9,119 bases of DNA from Eubacteriales bacterium (GTDB lineage Bacteria > Bacillota > Clostridia > Acetivibrionales > STF1-152). The first letter of the stretch is position 1. Each line of letters starts with the position of its first letter. The stretch lies in NCBI GenBank assembly GCA_028703215.1, contig JAQVNH010000029.1, positions 1 through 9,119 on the forward strand. The letters run 5' to 3'. Under the pieces are notes generated by a model that saw only the letters and a program-made list of their open reading frames with translations, ran no database searches and was not told the origin of the DNA. Below, piece after piece: positions 1 to 5,848 of the stretch. The position numbers and the translations under genes are program-made.

Positions 1-622
1 TAGGCCGGAATTTTCTTATTCTGTCAACATATTGCCTGATCGATGCCGGATCCAGAGAAAATGCCGAAATGATGATCCTGTTTTTCAGAAATCTTTCCTT
101 CAATCTGTTTTTAACAGACTTTTGAAGAGACAGCTCCTTGGGAGCACCCCAGATCATTACGCATCTGTCTCCCGCTTTGATATTGTGCCAGGAAAGGCCT
201 CTCCACCTTGCGGCCTCGTAATATTCAACTGTTTTGCGGTCGTGAAAAAACTTCACGGGAGCGCCGGTAGATCCTCCGGTCAGATTAGCCACGAGCGCGT
301 TTCTGTCGGCGTTATCGGAAATATATTTTTCAGAATTCTCCCGGAATATTTCGCGGGAAAGAACAGGAAATTCACGCAAAGCCGCGGCAGGGTCTTCGTT
401 GATTTTATTTTCAAGGGATGCCAAAGTTCTGTAAGCAGGGACGTTTTTTATACAATGAAGAAGGAGAACTCTGAGTTTATCCTGCTGAAGCAAATTAAGT
501 TGTTTTGCTGAATAATCCTGGTGGGATCTCAGTTCGCTCAAATATTTCCTTATTTTGTTACCCTTGACTTTCTCCATTATGGGGAACAGGATATTTCTTA
601 TAAATGAGCCGGTAATATCCAT
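1..622 (-). CDS. PaaK/CapK-like adenylate-forming ligase, N-terminal part (C-terminus beyond window)
   Basis: Reading the minus strand from ATG at 622-620 gives 207 codons with no stop down to the left edge, so the C-terminus is missing. Residues 115-122 read TGGSTGAP, the Ser/Thr/Gly-rich nucleotide-binding loop of phenylacetate-CoA ligase and CapK-type AMP-forming enzymes. The family's other N-terminal landmarks are present: NVPAYR (60-65), FPVLSREIFREN (85-96), and an aromatic/GDR block, RGLSWHNIKAGDR (141-153) followed by WG. These enzymes activate a carboxylate as an acyl-adenylate, usually passing it to a thiol. CapK-like members are common in surface-polysaccharide loci, so the acceptor here cannot be predicted. 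The start is supported by GGAGG (629-633 on the complement) six bases upstream. There is no signal peptide, so it is probably cytoplasmic. The family call is firm; the substrate is unknown because the substrate-binding and C-terminal lid domains are not in the window. Confidence 0.85.
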   Translation of the reverse strand, partial: MDITGSFIRNILFPIMEKVKGNKIRKYLSELRSHQDYSAKQLNLLQQDKLRVLLLHCIKNVPAYRTLASLENKINEDPAAALREFPVLSREIFRENSEKYISDNADRNALVANLTGGSTGAPVKFFHDRKTVEYYEAARWRGLSWHNIKAGDRCVMIWGAPKELSLQKSVKNRLKERFLKNRIIISAFSLDPASIRQYVDRIRKFRP

Positions 623-650
623 TGAAATCCTCCGCTGAAAATATATTTTT

Positions 651-680
651 ATAATACCTTTTTAAAAACCGTATGTCCAA
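651..680 (-). promoter_or_regulatory. Probable sigma-A promoter of the PaaK-like gene
   Basis: On the minus strand a -35-like TTGGAC (complement of 675-680) is followed, 18 bases later, by TATTAT (complement of 651-656). A register one base over, TGGACA, gives a 17-base spacer. The predicted transcript start near 644 leaves a leader of about 22 bases before the ATG, just enough for the GGAGG site. Directly upstream of the -35 box on this strand lies a long T/A tract (691-706), which could act as an UP element. Confidence 0.5.
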
Positions 681-690
681 CAGCTGTGAT

Positions 691-706
691 AAATTAAAAA
701 AAAAAA
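691..706 (-). promoter_or_regulatory. A-tract in the divergent spacer, possible UP element
   Basis: The plus strand carries AAATT followed by eleven consecutive A residues (696-706). Relative to the minus-strand promoter it falls roughly at -48 to -63, partly in the range where UP elements contact the RNA polymerase alpha subunit. It may instead only reflect AT-rich spacer composition. Confidence 0.25.
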
Positions 707-738
707 TGAAATAACTGTCAAATATTCTAAAAATGCTA

Positions 739-766
739 TTTACGCAGGTATAAAAAATGATATAAT
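739..766 (+). promoter_or_regulatory. Probable sigma-A promoter of the zinc-ribbon/LemA/DUF2207 operon
   Basis: A perfect TATAAT (761-766) is preceded, after a 16-base spacer, by TTTACG (739-744), which matches four of six positions of the TTGACA consensus. The predicted start of transcription lies in the alternating AT run at 771-780. The leader would be about 28 bases and carries the AAGGGG ribosome site (789-794) of the gene at 801. Confidence 0.55.
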
Positions 767-800
767 TCCCATATATATATAATTTCAAAAGGGGAAGCTG

Positions 801-1490
801 ATGTTTTGCAGAAACTGCGGATCAGACATGAATCAAGGTTCTAGCTTTTGCCGTGTTTGCGGTTTTCAAATGCCGGGGTCCGTCGAAGAGAGTTCCGCCC
901 AAAAGTTTCCTTCAAAAGATCCTTCCGGATATCGTATCGGATTTTCCCCAAAGATAAACGATCCCGCTTTTGCGAGATATGTCAAGCATTCAAACCAATG
1001 GTCTTCGCTGTTTACGATAATAATCTCTGCTGCTGCTGTTATAGGTTTCTATATTTACGGTGAGACGAGCTCGGAAATGAGCAATCCTCAGGCATTATAT
1101 ATCGGGTTCGTTATCGCTGGCATGTTTGTGCTTATCGCTTTGGGACAGATTTTGAAAAGAAGCGGAGGCAAAACATGGGACGGAGAAGTAGTAGACAAAA
1201 GGATCACAGAAGTAAGTGACACCGATGAGGGTTTTGCGACAAACCGGATGAGTTATATAATATTTATCAGGCGGGATGACGGGAAGGTCATCAAACTCAG
1301 ATCCAGGGACCTGCCCGGCATGTATCATTATTTCAATGTCGGCGACAGGGTCCGGCATCACGGCAAGCTAAAAACTTATGAGAAATACGATAAATCGCAC
1401 GATGAAGTAATATACTGCAATGCTTGCGGAAGTCAAAACGAAATTGCAGATGACAGATGCCGCAGATGCAAATGTCCTTTGCTCAATTAA
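801..1490 (+). CDS. Membrane protein with a zinc ribbon at each end
   Basis: The 229-residue protein has an N-terminal zinc ribbon (C3-x2-C6-x10-C17-x2-C20), a polar linker (about 22-66), two hydrophobic segments (about 68-87 and 99-118), a soluble segment (about 125-195) that looks mostly beta, and a second zinc ribbon at the C-terminus (C206-x2-C209-x10-C220-x2-C223). Both ribbons have the same spacing. With two membrane passes the two ribbons should be on the same face, presumably the cytoplasm. The middle segment, with GEVVDKRITEV and FNVGDRVRHHGKL, resembles small beta-barrel domains of unknown function in other zinc-ribbon membrane proteins; this is a weak resemblance judged by eye. AAGGGG lies six bases before the ATG. 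The gene is first in a probable four-gene operon; lemA follows after 56 bases. The role is unknown: it could bind a partner, nucleic acid or metal. Confidence 0.85.
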   Translation: MFCRNCGSDMNQGSSFCRVCGFQMPGSVEESSAQKFPSKDPSGYRIGFSPKINDPAFARYVKHSNQWSSLFTIIISAAAVIGFYIYGETSSEMSNPQALYIGFVIAGMFVLIALGQILKRSGGKTWDGEVVDKRITEVSDTDEGFATNRMSYIIFIRRDDGKVIKLRSRDLPGMYHYFNVGDRVRHHGKLKTYEKYDKSHDEVIYCNACGSQNEIADDRCRRCKCPLLN

Positions 1491-1533
1491 TAATATAATT
1501 GATGTGATCATTAAATATTGTTTCATAATAAAA

Positions 1534-1539
1534 GGGAGG
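1534..1539 (+). promoter_or_regulatory. Ribosome binding site that decides the lemA start
   Basis: GGGAGG ends one base before an ATG at 1541 and seven bases before a second in-frame ATG at 1547. The seven-base spacing is the normal one, so translation most likely begins at 1547. Confidence 0.7.
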
Positions 1540-1546
1540 TATGAAA

Positions 1547-2095
1547 ATGGAGCTGTATATTGTTTTAGGGGTAGTAGTTGTGCTTGCCGCAATAATAATT
1601 GCGATGTACAACGCATTTATCATCTTAAGAAACAAGGTCGAAGAGGCATATGCAACGATGGATGTCTACCTGAAAAAAAGATATGACCTGATACCTAACC
1701 TTGTTGAGACAGTTAAGGGCTATGCCGCACACGAAACCGAAACCTTTGACAAGGTGATCGCGGCCAGAAACAAAGCGCAGGGAGACAAGAGCATAGAGGA
1801 GAGGGAAAGGGACGAGAATGCTCTTACAGGAACACTTAAGTCGCTTTTTGCATTAGCTGAGAGCTATCCCGACCTTAAGGCTGACGGAGGATTCGTGCAG
1901 CTGCAGACTGAGCTTGAGACTGTCGAGGGTGATATAGCTCAATCGAGAAAGTATTACAATGCGGTAGTCAAAGCATTTAATACCAAGGTCGAAGTATTCC
2001 CCTCAAGTATCATTGCGCTTATCATGAAATTCAATAAGTATCAGTACTTTATGGCTGAGGAAACCGAAAGGGAAGCAGTCAAGGTGGAATTTTAA
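1547..2095 (+). CDS. lemA: LemA family membrane-anchored protein
   Basis: The 182-residue product is a typical LemA protein in length and layout: a single N-terminal membrane anchor (about 4-22), then a mainly helical domain. Family signatures include DVYLKKRYDLIPNLVETVKGYA (39-60), the AARNKA block (72-77), ESYPDLKA (105-112), LQTELETVEGDIAQSRKYYN (119-138), and the ending YFMAEETEREAVKVEF. By analogy with the family, the helical domain sits on the outer face of the membrane behind the anchor. The molecular function of LemA proteins is not established. The start at 1547 is chosen because the GGGAGG site is seven bases upstream; an ATG two codons earlier is too close. A DUF2207 gene follows after 67 bases, a pairing often seen in Bacillota that supports a joint function at the membrane. 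Confidence 0.93.
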   Translation: MELYIVLGVVVVLAAIIIAMYNAFIILRNKVEEAYATMDVYLKKRYDLIPNLVETVKGYAAHETETFDKVIAARNKAQGDKSIEERERDENALTGTLKSLFALAESYPDLKADGGFVQLQTELETVEGDIAQSRKYYNAVVKAFNTKVEVFPSSIIALIMKFNKYQYFMAEETEREAVKVEF

Positions 2096-2162
2096 GAACA
2101 GGACAAATAAAGGATTTACTAACTTTGACGACGATATGTCATAGATTAAATGGGGGCTTTGA

Positions 2163-4040
2163 ATGAAGCGTTTGGGCATGCTTGTTTTTGCCATAGTCTT
2201 TGTTATGCTGGCCGGGACGTCAGTATATGCCCTTGAGGCGTTTGAAATAAACTCATATGATGTCACCATGAATGTCAGAGATGACAACACCTATGAGGTC
2301 ACTGAGACGATAGCGGTGAAATACACCGAGCCGCGCCATGGCATAATAAGAAATATTCCCCTGACGACATATGACGGAAGCAGAGCATTTATCAAGAACA
2401 TCAAGATTCCCGGCTATGACTACAGCACCAGCCGGTACGGAGAGTGGCTTGATATAAAGATCGGCGATGCTGACGAATACGCAAACACCTTTGAAACATA
2501 TGTGATCAAATACCTGTTCATCATTGGAAAAGATAAAGTCGATGATATGGACGGACTTTATTTCAACATTATCGGCACCCAGTGGGACACGTATATTGAA
2601 AATGTGACCTTCAATATAACTATGCCTTTTGCTTTTGATGAATCCAAACTGGATTTTTATTCAGGGTATCAGGGTTATACCGATAATAAACAGATCGAAT
2701 ACAGAGTCGACGGGAATGTGATTTCCGGCAAACTCGGTACGCGGCTGGCTCCCTATCAAGGTCTAACGATCGATCTTGAACTGCCTGAAGGCTATTATAC
2801 GAATGCTGTCGAACATTTGACTCTTGGGATGATCATAAGCAGGTATTATATGCTTTTCCTTGGATTTTTTGCGATTCTGGCATTTGTCCTGTGGTATTTT
2901 TACGGCCGGAATAAAAGGATTTTTCCGACAGTTGAGTTTTATGCCCCGGAGGATCTGACACCGGCAGAGATCGGATATATTTTCGACGGTTCGGTAGATC
3001 CCAAGGATGTCACATCGCTTATTCTTTACTGGGCAGACAGGAATCTTCTAACGATAACCGAAAACAAAAAAGAAGGCATCTTTGGCTCAAAAACCAGTTT
3101 TACTCTTACAAAAGCAAGAGAAATGTATCCGGGTGCCAAGAATTATGAAAAGGAGATGTTTGACAAGCTTTTCATCCATTACGGAGACGGAAGAAGCGTC
3201 AACACGGAAGATCTTAAGAATATATTCTATGTGACTATCAACTCGGTCAAAAAAATGATCGAAAATGCTTACAATCTCAACAAGTCAAAAAATGTTTATA
3301 AATTTTCCGGAAAGGTAATGAATGTCGTATTGAAATTTATCGCATATATAACGACATTTATTACATTGTTCAGTCTGTTTGTTTTGATTGCAGGTACTGA
3401 GTATGAGGGGATTTCGATGATTGGTTTTGCAGCTGTTGCGATTTTGCCGGTATGGTATATTGTCAATCTGATCGTCAGATGGGATACATTTATCCCAAGA
3501 AAAAGATTTGGAATGGTTTTTGCGGGAATAATGATGAACGCATTCATTTTAGGGCCTGTGATCTATTATTCATTTTCTTCCGGACAAGGATTGCTGTTTA
3601 TTTTCGGTTTTGCCGTAAGCGTCGCAATTTTGGCATTATCCTGCATGAGCAATAAAAGAACAGAGCTTGGCGATCGTTATATGGAGAGGATTCTCGGACT
3701 CAGAAACTTCATTGAAAATGCCGAAAAGGACAGGATAAACGCGCTGGTGGAAGAAAACCCCAAGTATTTCTACGATGTTCTTCCATACGCATTGGTGCTG
3801 AATGTCACTGATAAATGGGCCAGAAAATTTGAGCATATTACAATGGACCAGCCGGAGTGGTACAGCTCGCAAAGCGGGTTCCGCACCTTCAGCACGGTTA
3901 TTTTTGCGAATGCGATAAGCAGCAGCATGAGCAATATCTCTTCTTCGATGACATCTATGCCTTCCTCCTCCGGAGGAGGGAGTTTCGGAGGCGGTTTCAG
4001 CGGAGGAGGCTCAGGCGGAGGCGGCGGATCGAGCTGGTAG
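2163..4040 (+). CDS. DUF2207 domain membrane protein with glycine-rich C-terminus
   Basis: The 625-residue protein begins with a signal peptide (1-23, likely cleaved after SVYA), followed by the extracytoplasmic DUF2207 beta domain (about 26-215), which includes the family block EPRHGIIRNIPL (56-67). A membrane segment lies at about 226-247. A cytoplasmic region follows with APEDLTPAEIGYIFDG (261-276), a winged-helix-like stretch around 279-315, and four more hydrophobic segments (about 385-410, 417-439, 450-470, 477-494). The C-terminal domain carries LGLRNFIENAEKDR (511-524), ENPKYFYDVLPYALVL (531-546) and KWARKFE (551-557), then a Ser/Gly-rich tail (about 586-625) ending in Trp. That tail resembles those of TPM/YgcG proteins, which also travel with LemA. 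Function is unknown. GGGGG (2152-2156) lies six bases before the ATG. Its position directly after lemA suggests co-transcription and perhaps a shared complex. Confidence 0.9.
   Translation: MKRLGMLVFAIVFVMLAGTSVYALEAFEINSYDVTMNVRDDNTYEVTETIAVKYTEPRHGIIRNIPLTTYDGSRAFIKNIKIPGYDYSTSRYGEWLDIKIGDADEYANTFETYVIKYLFIIGKDKVDDMDGLYFNIIGTQWDTYIENVTFNITMPFAFDESKLDFYSGYQGYTDNKQIEYRVDGNVISGKLGTRLAPYQGLTIDLELPEGYYTNAVEHLTLGMIISRYYMLFLGFFAILAFVLWYFYGRNKRIFPTVEFYAPEDLTPAEIGYIFDGSVDPKDVTSLILYWADRNLLTITENKKEGIFGSKTSFTLTKAREMYPGAKNYEKEMFDKLFIHYGDGRSVNTEDLKNIFYVTINSVKKMIENAYNLNKSKNVYKFSGKVMNVVLKFIAYITTFITLFSLFVLIAGTEYEGISMIGFAAVAILPVWYIVNLIVRWDTFIPRKRFGMVFAGIMMNAFILGPVIYYSFSSGQGLLFIFGFAVSVAILALSCMSNKRTELGDRYMERILGLRNFIENAEKDRINALVEENPKYFYDVLPYALVLNVTDKWARKFEHITMDQPEWYSSQSGFRTFSTVIFANAISSSMSNISSSMTSMPSSSGGGSFGGGFSGGGSGGGGGSSW
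3964..3979. repeat. Perfect 16-bp palindrome inside the glycine-tail codons
   Basis: CCTCCTCCGGAGGAGG is its own reverse complement. It arises where Ser (TCC) codons meet Gly (GGA) codons in the tail of the DUF2207 protein. The right half is a strong anti-anti-Shine-Dalgarno sequence inside coding DNA. Confidence 0.6.
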
Positions 4041-4064
4041 CAATACGGGATTGCAGTATCGCAG

Positions 4065-4092
4065 TTCAGAGTTGATTTGGAAGTTATATTAT
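4065..4092 (+). promoter_or_regulatory. Weak candidate promoter before the small zinc-ribbon gene
   Basis: TATTAT (4087-4092) lies 16 bases after TTCAGA (4065-4070) in the 91-base gap after the DUF2207 gene. The -35 match is poor. The AT-rich stretch offers several other -10-like frames. It could give the last operon gene some independent expression, but there is no terminator before it, so read-through from the operon is expected anyway. Confidence 0.25.
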
Positions 4093-4131
4093 AAAAAATA
4101 TCTAATTAAAAAATAACGAAGGAGTGATAAC

Positions 4132-4509
4132 ATGTTTTGTGAGAATTGCGGAAAACAGGTACCCCAGGGATCGCTTTTTTGCGACGGGTGCGGAGCTAAA
4201 ATGGATGTCCAGCAGCAAAATGTCCAACAGCCGGTATACACTGCTCCCCAGCAATACAGGCCTCAGCCCCAGTATGGCGCGCCTGTAATGACTGTCGGCC
4301 AGTACATAATAATGTTTCTGCTTCTTGCCGTACCGCTGCTGAATATATTTCTTATATTCAAATGGTCGTTCGGAAGAGATGTCAATCCCAACAAGAAAAA
4401 TCTGGCGAGAACAATTCTGATCACAGGTATTGTAATGGGTATTTTAAGCGCTGTGATGGGCGCAACATTAACCAATATTTTAAATGACATTCTTTCTCAG
4501 ATGCAATAA
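4132..4509 (+). CDS. Small zinc-ribbon membrane protein
   Basis: The 125-residue product starts with a zinc ribbon (C3-x2-C6-x10-C17-x2-C20) whose first 24 residues match the ribbon of the protein at 801-1490 in spacing and in several other positions (MFC-NCG, QGS-FC, CG, then M24). A Gln/Pro/Tyr-rich linker follows (about 26-51), then two hydrophobic segments (about 57-77 and 92-113) separated by a polar loop with KWSFGRDVNPNKKN (77-90). Small two-pass proteins with this zinc-ribbon and linker design are common in Clostridia; their function is not known. AAGGAG (4119-4124) lies seven bases before the ATG. It is last in the probable operon, 69 bases before the terminator hairpin, which suggests it belongs to the same module as LemA and the DUF2207 protein. 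Confidence 0.87.
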   Translation: MFCENCGKQVPQGSLFCDGCGAKMDVQQQNVQQPVYTAPQQYRPQPQYGAPVMTVGQYIIMFLLLAVPLLNIFLIFKWSFGRDVNPNKKNLARTILITGIVMGILSAVMGATLTNILNDILSQMQ

Positions 4510-4578
4510 AGGGAAAAGAATGTATATTGTGTGATTCAATGTTTATTTAAAATAAAAGGGATGAAATTTGATCATTCG

Positions 4579-4611
4579 AAGCCGGGAGGGAAATGCCCGG
4601 CTTTGTTTTTT
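4579..4611 (+). terminator. Rho-independent terminator of the zinc-ribbon/LemA/DUF2207 operon
   Basis: AAGCCGGG (4579-4586) pairs perfectly with CCCGGCTT (4596-4603) around a 9-base loop, and is followed by TGTTTTTT. The GC-rich stem and T-tract fit an intrinsic terminator reading rightward. It ends one base before the stop codon of the convergent hydrolase gene (4613-4615). On the opposite strand the stem is not followed by a T run, so it should work poorly in that direction. Confidence 0.85.
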
Positions 4612-4612
4612 G

Positions 4613-5602
4613 TCAAGCCGATCCGGTTTCGATCTTGCTGATCAGATTTTTCCCGTAGTGTTTAAATCCTTCATCGCCTGGGTGCAGACCGTCTGTGAAA
4701 AACTGCGGATCGTTCGGCATCATTGTAAGTCCGTCGACAAAGATAAAATTGTTGTCCTTGCCGCATATATTTGAAAGCGAAGAGCTTACTTCATTGAATG
4801 TTCCACATTTCTTGGGCTCATTCATATCTATTCGCCAGGTAGGAGAAATGACGAATATTTTTGCCATTGGAAACTTTCCCTTTAGTTCCTCAAGGTAGAC
4901 AGAAGCCTTTTTATAAAATTCGGAAATGGAGTTGACGACCTCCCAGTCGTTTGTTCCGTAGGCAACAGTAATAATATGCGGGTCAAATTTAAAATCCGGT
5001 GTTAGGCTTGATTTATTGAATACATAACCTCCGATTCCTTGATTGATCAAATCCGCTTTGAAATGCCTGGCAAGTTTTACAGGGAAAGCTGAAGACGGAT
5101 ACTTTGCCTCCATGCCCTGGGTTATAGAATCTCCAAGACACAAAATCGTTTTCCTGTTATTTTTGATTTTTGACAGTTTGCTGCCTGTAGAGATTTCGAG
5201 AGAAGATATCCCGATGCGGACAAGATGGGGAACGTATATGGTGATTCGGTTGGAGTTTTTGCCTGATCCCGGGACGTTGAAATCTACTTGTCCCGATTCA
5301 TTTTGAATAGTGTCAAATCCTGTAGAACTAATATAATTATCATTCACAAATAAGTCAAAGTACATCCAGTCCCTTGCTCTTTCAAAAACTGTATAGCCGA
5401 GCCTGATAGACTCTGTATCAGAATAAAAGTCGATGCATGCTCCCGAAGGACATAGGCTTCGGCTTCTATAGTGCGGATTAGCACCGAACAGCTCGAGCTG
5501 CTCTCCGGTAAATCTTTCAAAAAAAAGAAGCCCGGATTCGATTTTTGTATTTAATATATTTTTAGAAAGAGCTTTTAAAATGTTTTGCGATACCTCTGTC
5601 AT
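4613..5602 (-). CDS. SGNH/GDSL hydrolase with N-terminal beta-sandwich domain
   Basis: The 329-residue protein has two parts. The C-terminal SGNH domain (about 150-325) shows all four catalytic blocks: LGDSITQG (156-163, nucleophile Ser159), NQGIGGY (187-193, oxyanion Gly), AYGTNDW (214-220, oxyanion Asn218) and DGLHPGDEG (304-312, Asp304/His307). The N-terminal part (about 20-145) is beta-rich and resembles the jelly-roll modules that precede SGNH domains in acetyl-esterase-like proteins. Such enzymes remove acyl groups, often acetyl, from sugars. No signal peptide is visible, so the protein appears cytoplasmic, which is uncommon for glycan esterases of this layout. GGAGG (complement of 5607-5611) lies four bases before the ATG. 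The gene stands alone, convergent with the operon on its left and divergent from the YfhO gene. Family assignment is firm; the substrate is not known. Confidence 0.9.
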   Translation of the reverse strand: MTEVSQNILKALSKNILNTKIESGLLFFERFTGEQLELFGANPHYRSRSLCPSGACIDFYSDTESIRLGYTVFERARDWMYFDLFVNDNYISSTGFDTIQNESGQVDFNVPGSGKNSNRITIYVPHLVRIGISSLEISTGSKLSKIKNNRKTILCLGDSITQGMEAKYPSSAFPVKLARHFKADLINQGIGGYVFNKSSLTPDFKFDPHIITVAYGTNDWEVVNSISEFYKKASVYLEELKGKFPMAKIFVISPTWRIDMNEPKKCGTFNEVSSSLSNICGKDNNFIFVDGLTMMPNDPQFFTDGLHPGDEGFKHYGKNLISKIETGSA

Positions 5603-5647
5603 GGATCCTCCCCAATGCAGCTTTTTGAATTTGTCTCAGCCTCATTT

Positions 5648-5676
5648 ATTATATAAGAATCACATTTGCTAAGCAA
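5648..5676 (-). promoter_or_regulatory. Probable sigma-A promoter of the SGNH hydrolase gene
   Basis: On the minus strand TTGCTT (complement of 5671-5676) is followed after exactly 17 bases by a perfect TATAAT (complement of 5648-5653). Transcription would start near 5641, giving a leader of about 39 bases. The -35 box abuts the left arm of the inverted repeat that begins at 5677. Confidence 0.6.
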
Positions 5677-5741
5677 TAAGACCACGGGGACAGGTTTAGT
5701 GGCTCTTAAAAAGAGCCACTAAACCTGTCCCCGTGGTCTTA
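5677..5741. repeat. Perfect 31-bp inverted repeat, REPIN-like
   Basis: The left arm (5677-5707) and right arm (5711-5741) are exact reverse complements separated by AAA. Each arm has an outer unit containing GGGGACAGGTT (or its complement) and an inner TAGTGGCTCTT-like part. It is not followed by a T run on either strand, and the predicted start points of both flanking promoters lie outside it, so a terminator role is unlikely. Two inverted copies of a GC-rich unit forming one long hairpin is the design of REPIN/MITE-type elements. I recall similar GGGGACAGG palindromes from other clostridial genomes, but cannot confirm that here. Confidence 0.8.
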
Positions 5742-5760
5742 ACCTGTCCCCCTGGTTTTA
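5741..5760 (+). repeat. Third, degenerate copy of the REP-like outer unit
   Basis: The 20 bases at 5741-5760 match the outer unit of the right arm (5722-5741) at 18 of 20 positions, in the same orientation and with a period of 19 bases. The two differences are G to C at the twelfth position and C to T at the seventeenth. Its right end overlaps the region where the -35 box of the YfhO promoter is expected. Confidence 0.75.
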
Positions 5761-5784
5761 AAAAAATATCCGGTGTGCTATAAT
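5756..5784 (+). promoter_or_regulatory. Probable extended -10 promoter of the YfhO gene
   Basis: TGCTATAAT (5776-5784) is a perfect extended -10 element. The region 17 bases upstream reads TTTTAA (5756-5761), a poor -35 that overlaps the third REP-like unit, as expected for a promoter relying on its extended -10. The start of transcription would be near 5791, giving a leader of about 58 bases. Confidence 0.55.
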
Positions 5785-5835
5785 ATTTGAAGATGTTTCG
5801 GAAAGCCTTATAGTTAATAATTCCAGACCGGGTAA

Positions 5836-5841
5836 AAGGAG
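5836..5841 (+). promoter_or_regulatory. Ribosome binding site supporting the TTG start of the YfhO gene
   Basis: AAGGAG ends seven bases before TTG at 5849, the ideal distance. An ATG at 5844 is only two bases away and opens a 31-codon frame that is not the protein's frame. No in-frame ATG exists between the upstream stop (5816-5818) and the TTG. Confidence 0.75.
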
Positions 5842-5848
5842 ATATGAA

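Noticed and set aside
32..511. Open frame of 159 codons on the plus strand
   Set aside because: It lies entirely opposite the PaaK-like ligase gene, whose minus-strand frame has clear family motifs and a ribosome binding site. The plus-strand translation has no recognisable features.
558..788. Open frame of 76 codons on the minus strand
   Set aside because: It covers the AT-rich divergent promoter region, overlaps the start of the ligase gene in another frame and has no ribosome site; the composition simply reflects AT-rich DNA.
1494..1499. TATAAT before lemA, within a short CAATTA/TAATTG inverted repeat (1484-1501)
   Set aside because: No acceptable -35 lies 16-18 bases upstream, and the inverted repeat is only six bases per arm in AT-rich DNA. 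An internal promoter is possible but not supported.
2125..2151. TTGACG followed by TTAAAT before the DUF2207 gene
   Set aside because: The spacer is only 15 bases, and the predicted transcript start would fall at or after the ribosome binding site.
5677..5741. The long hairpin as a Rho-independent terminator
   Set aside because: There is no T run after either arm, and both neighbouring genes are transcribed away from it.
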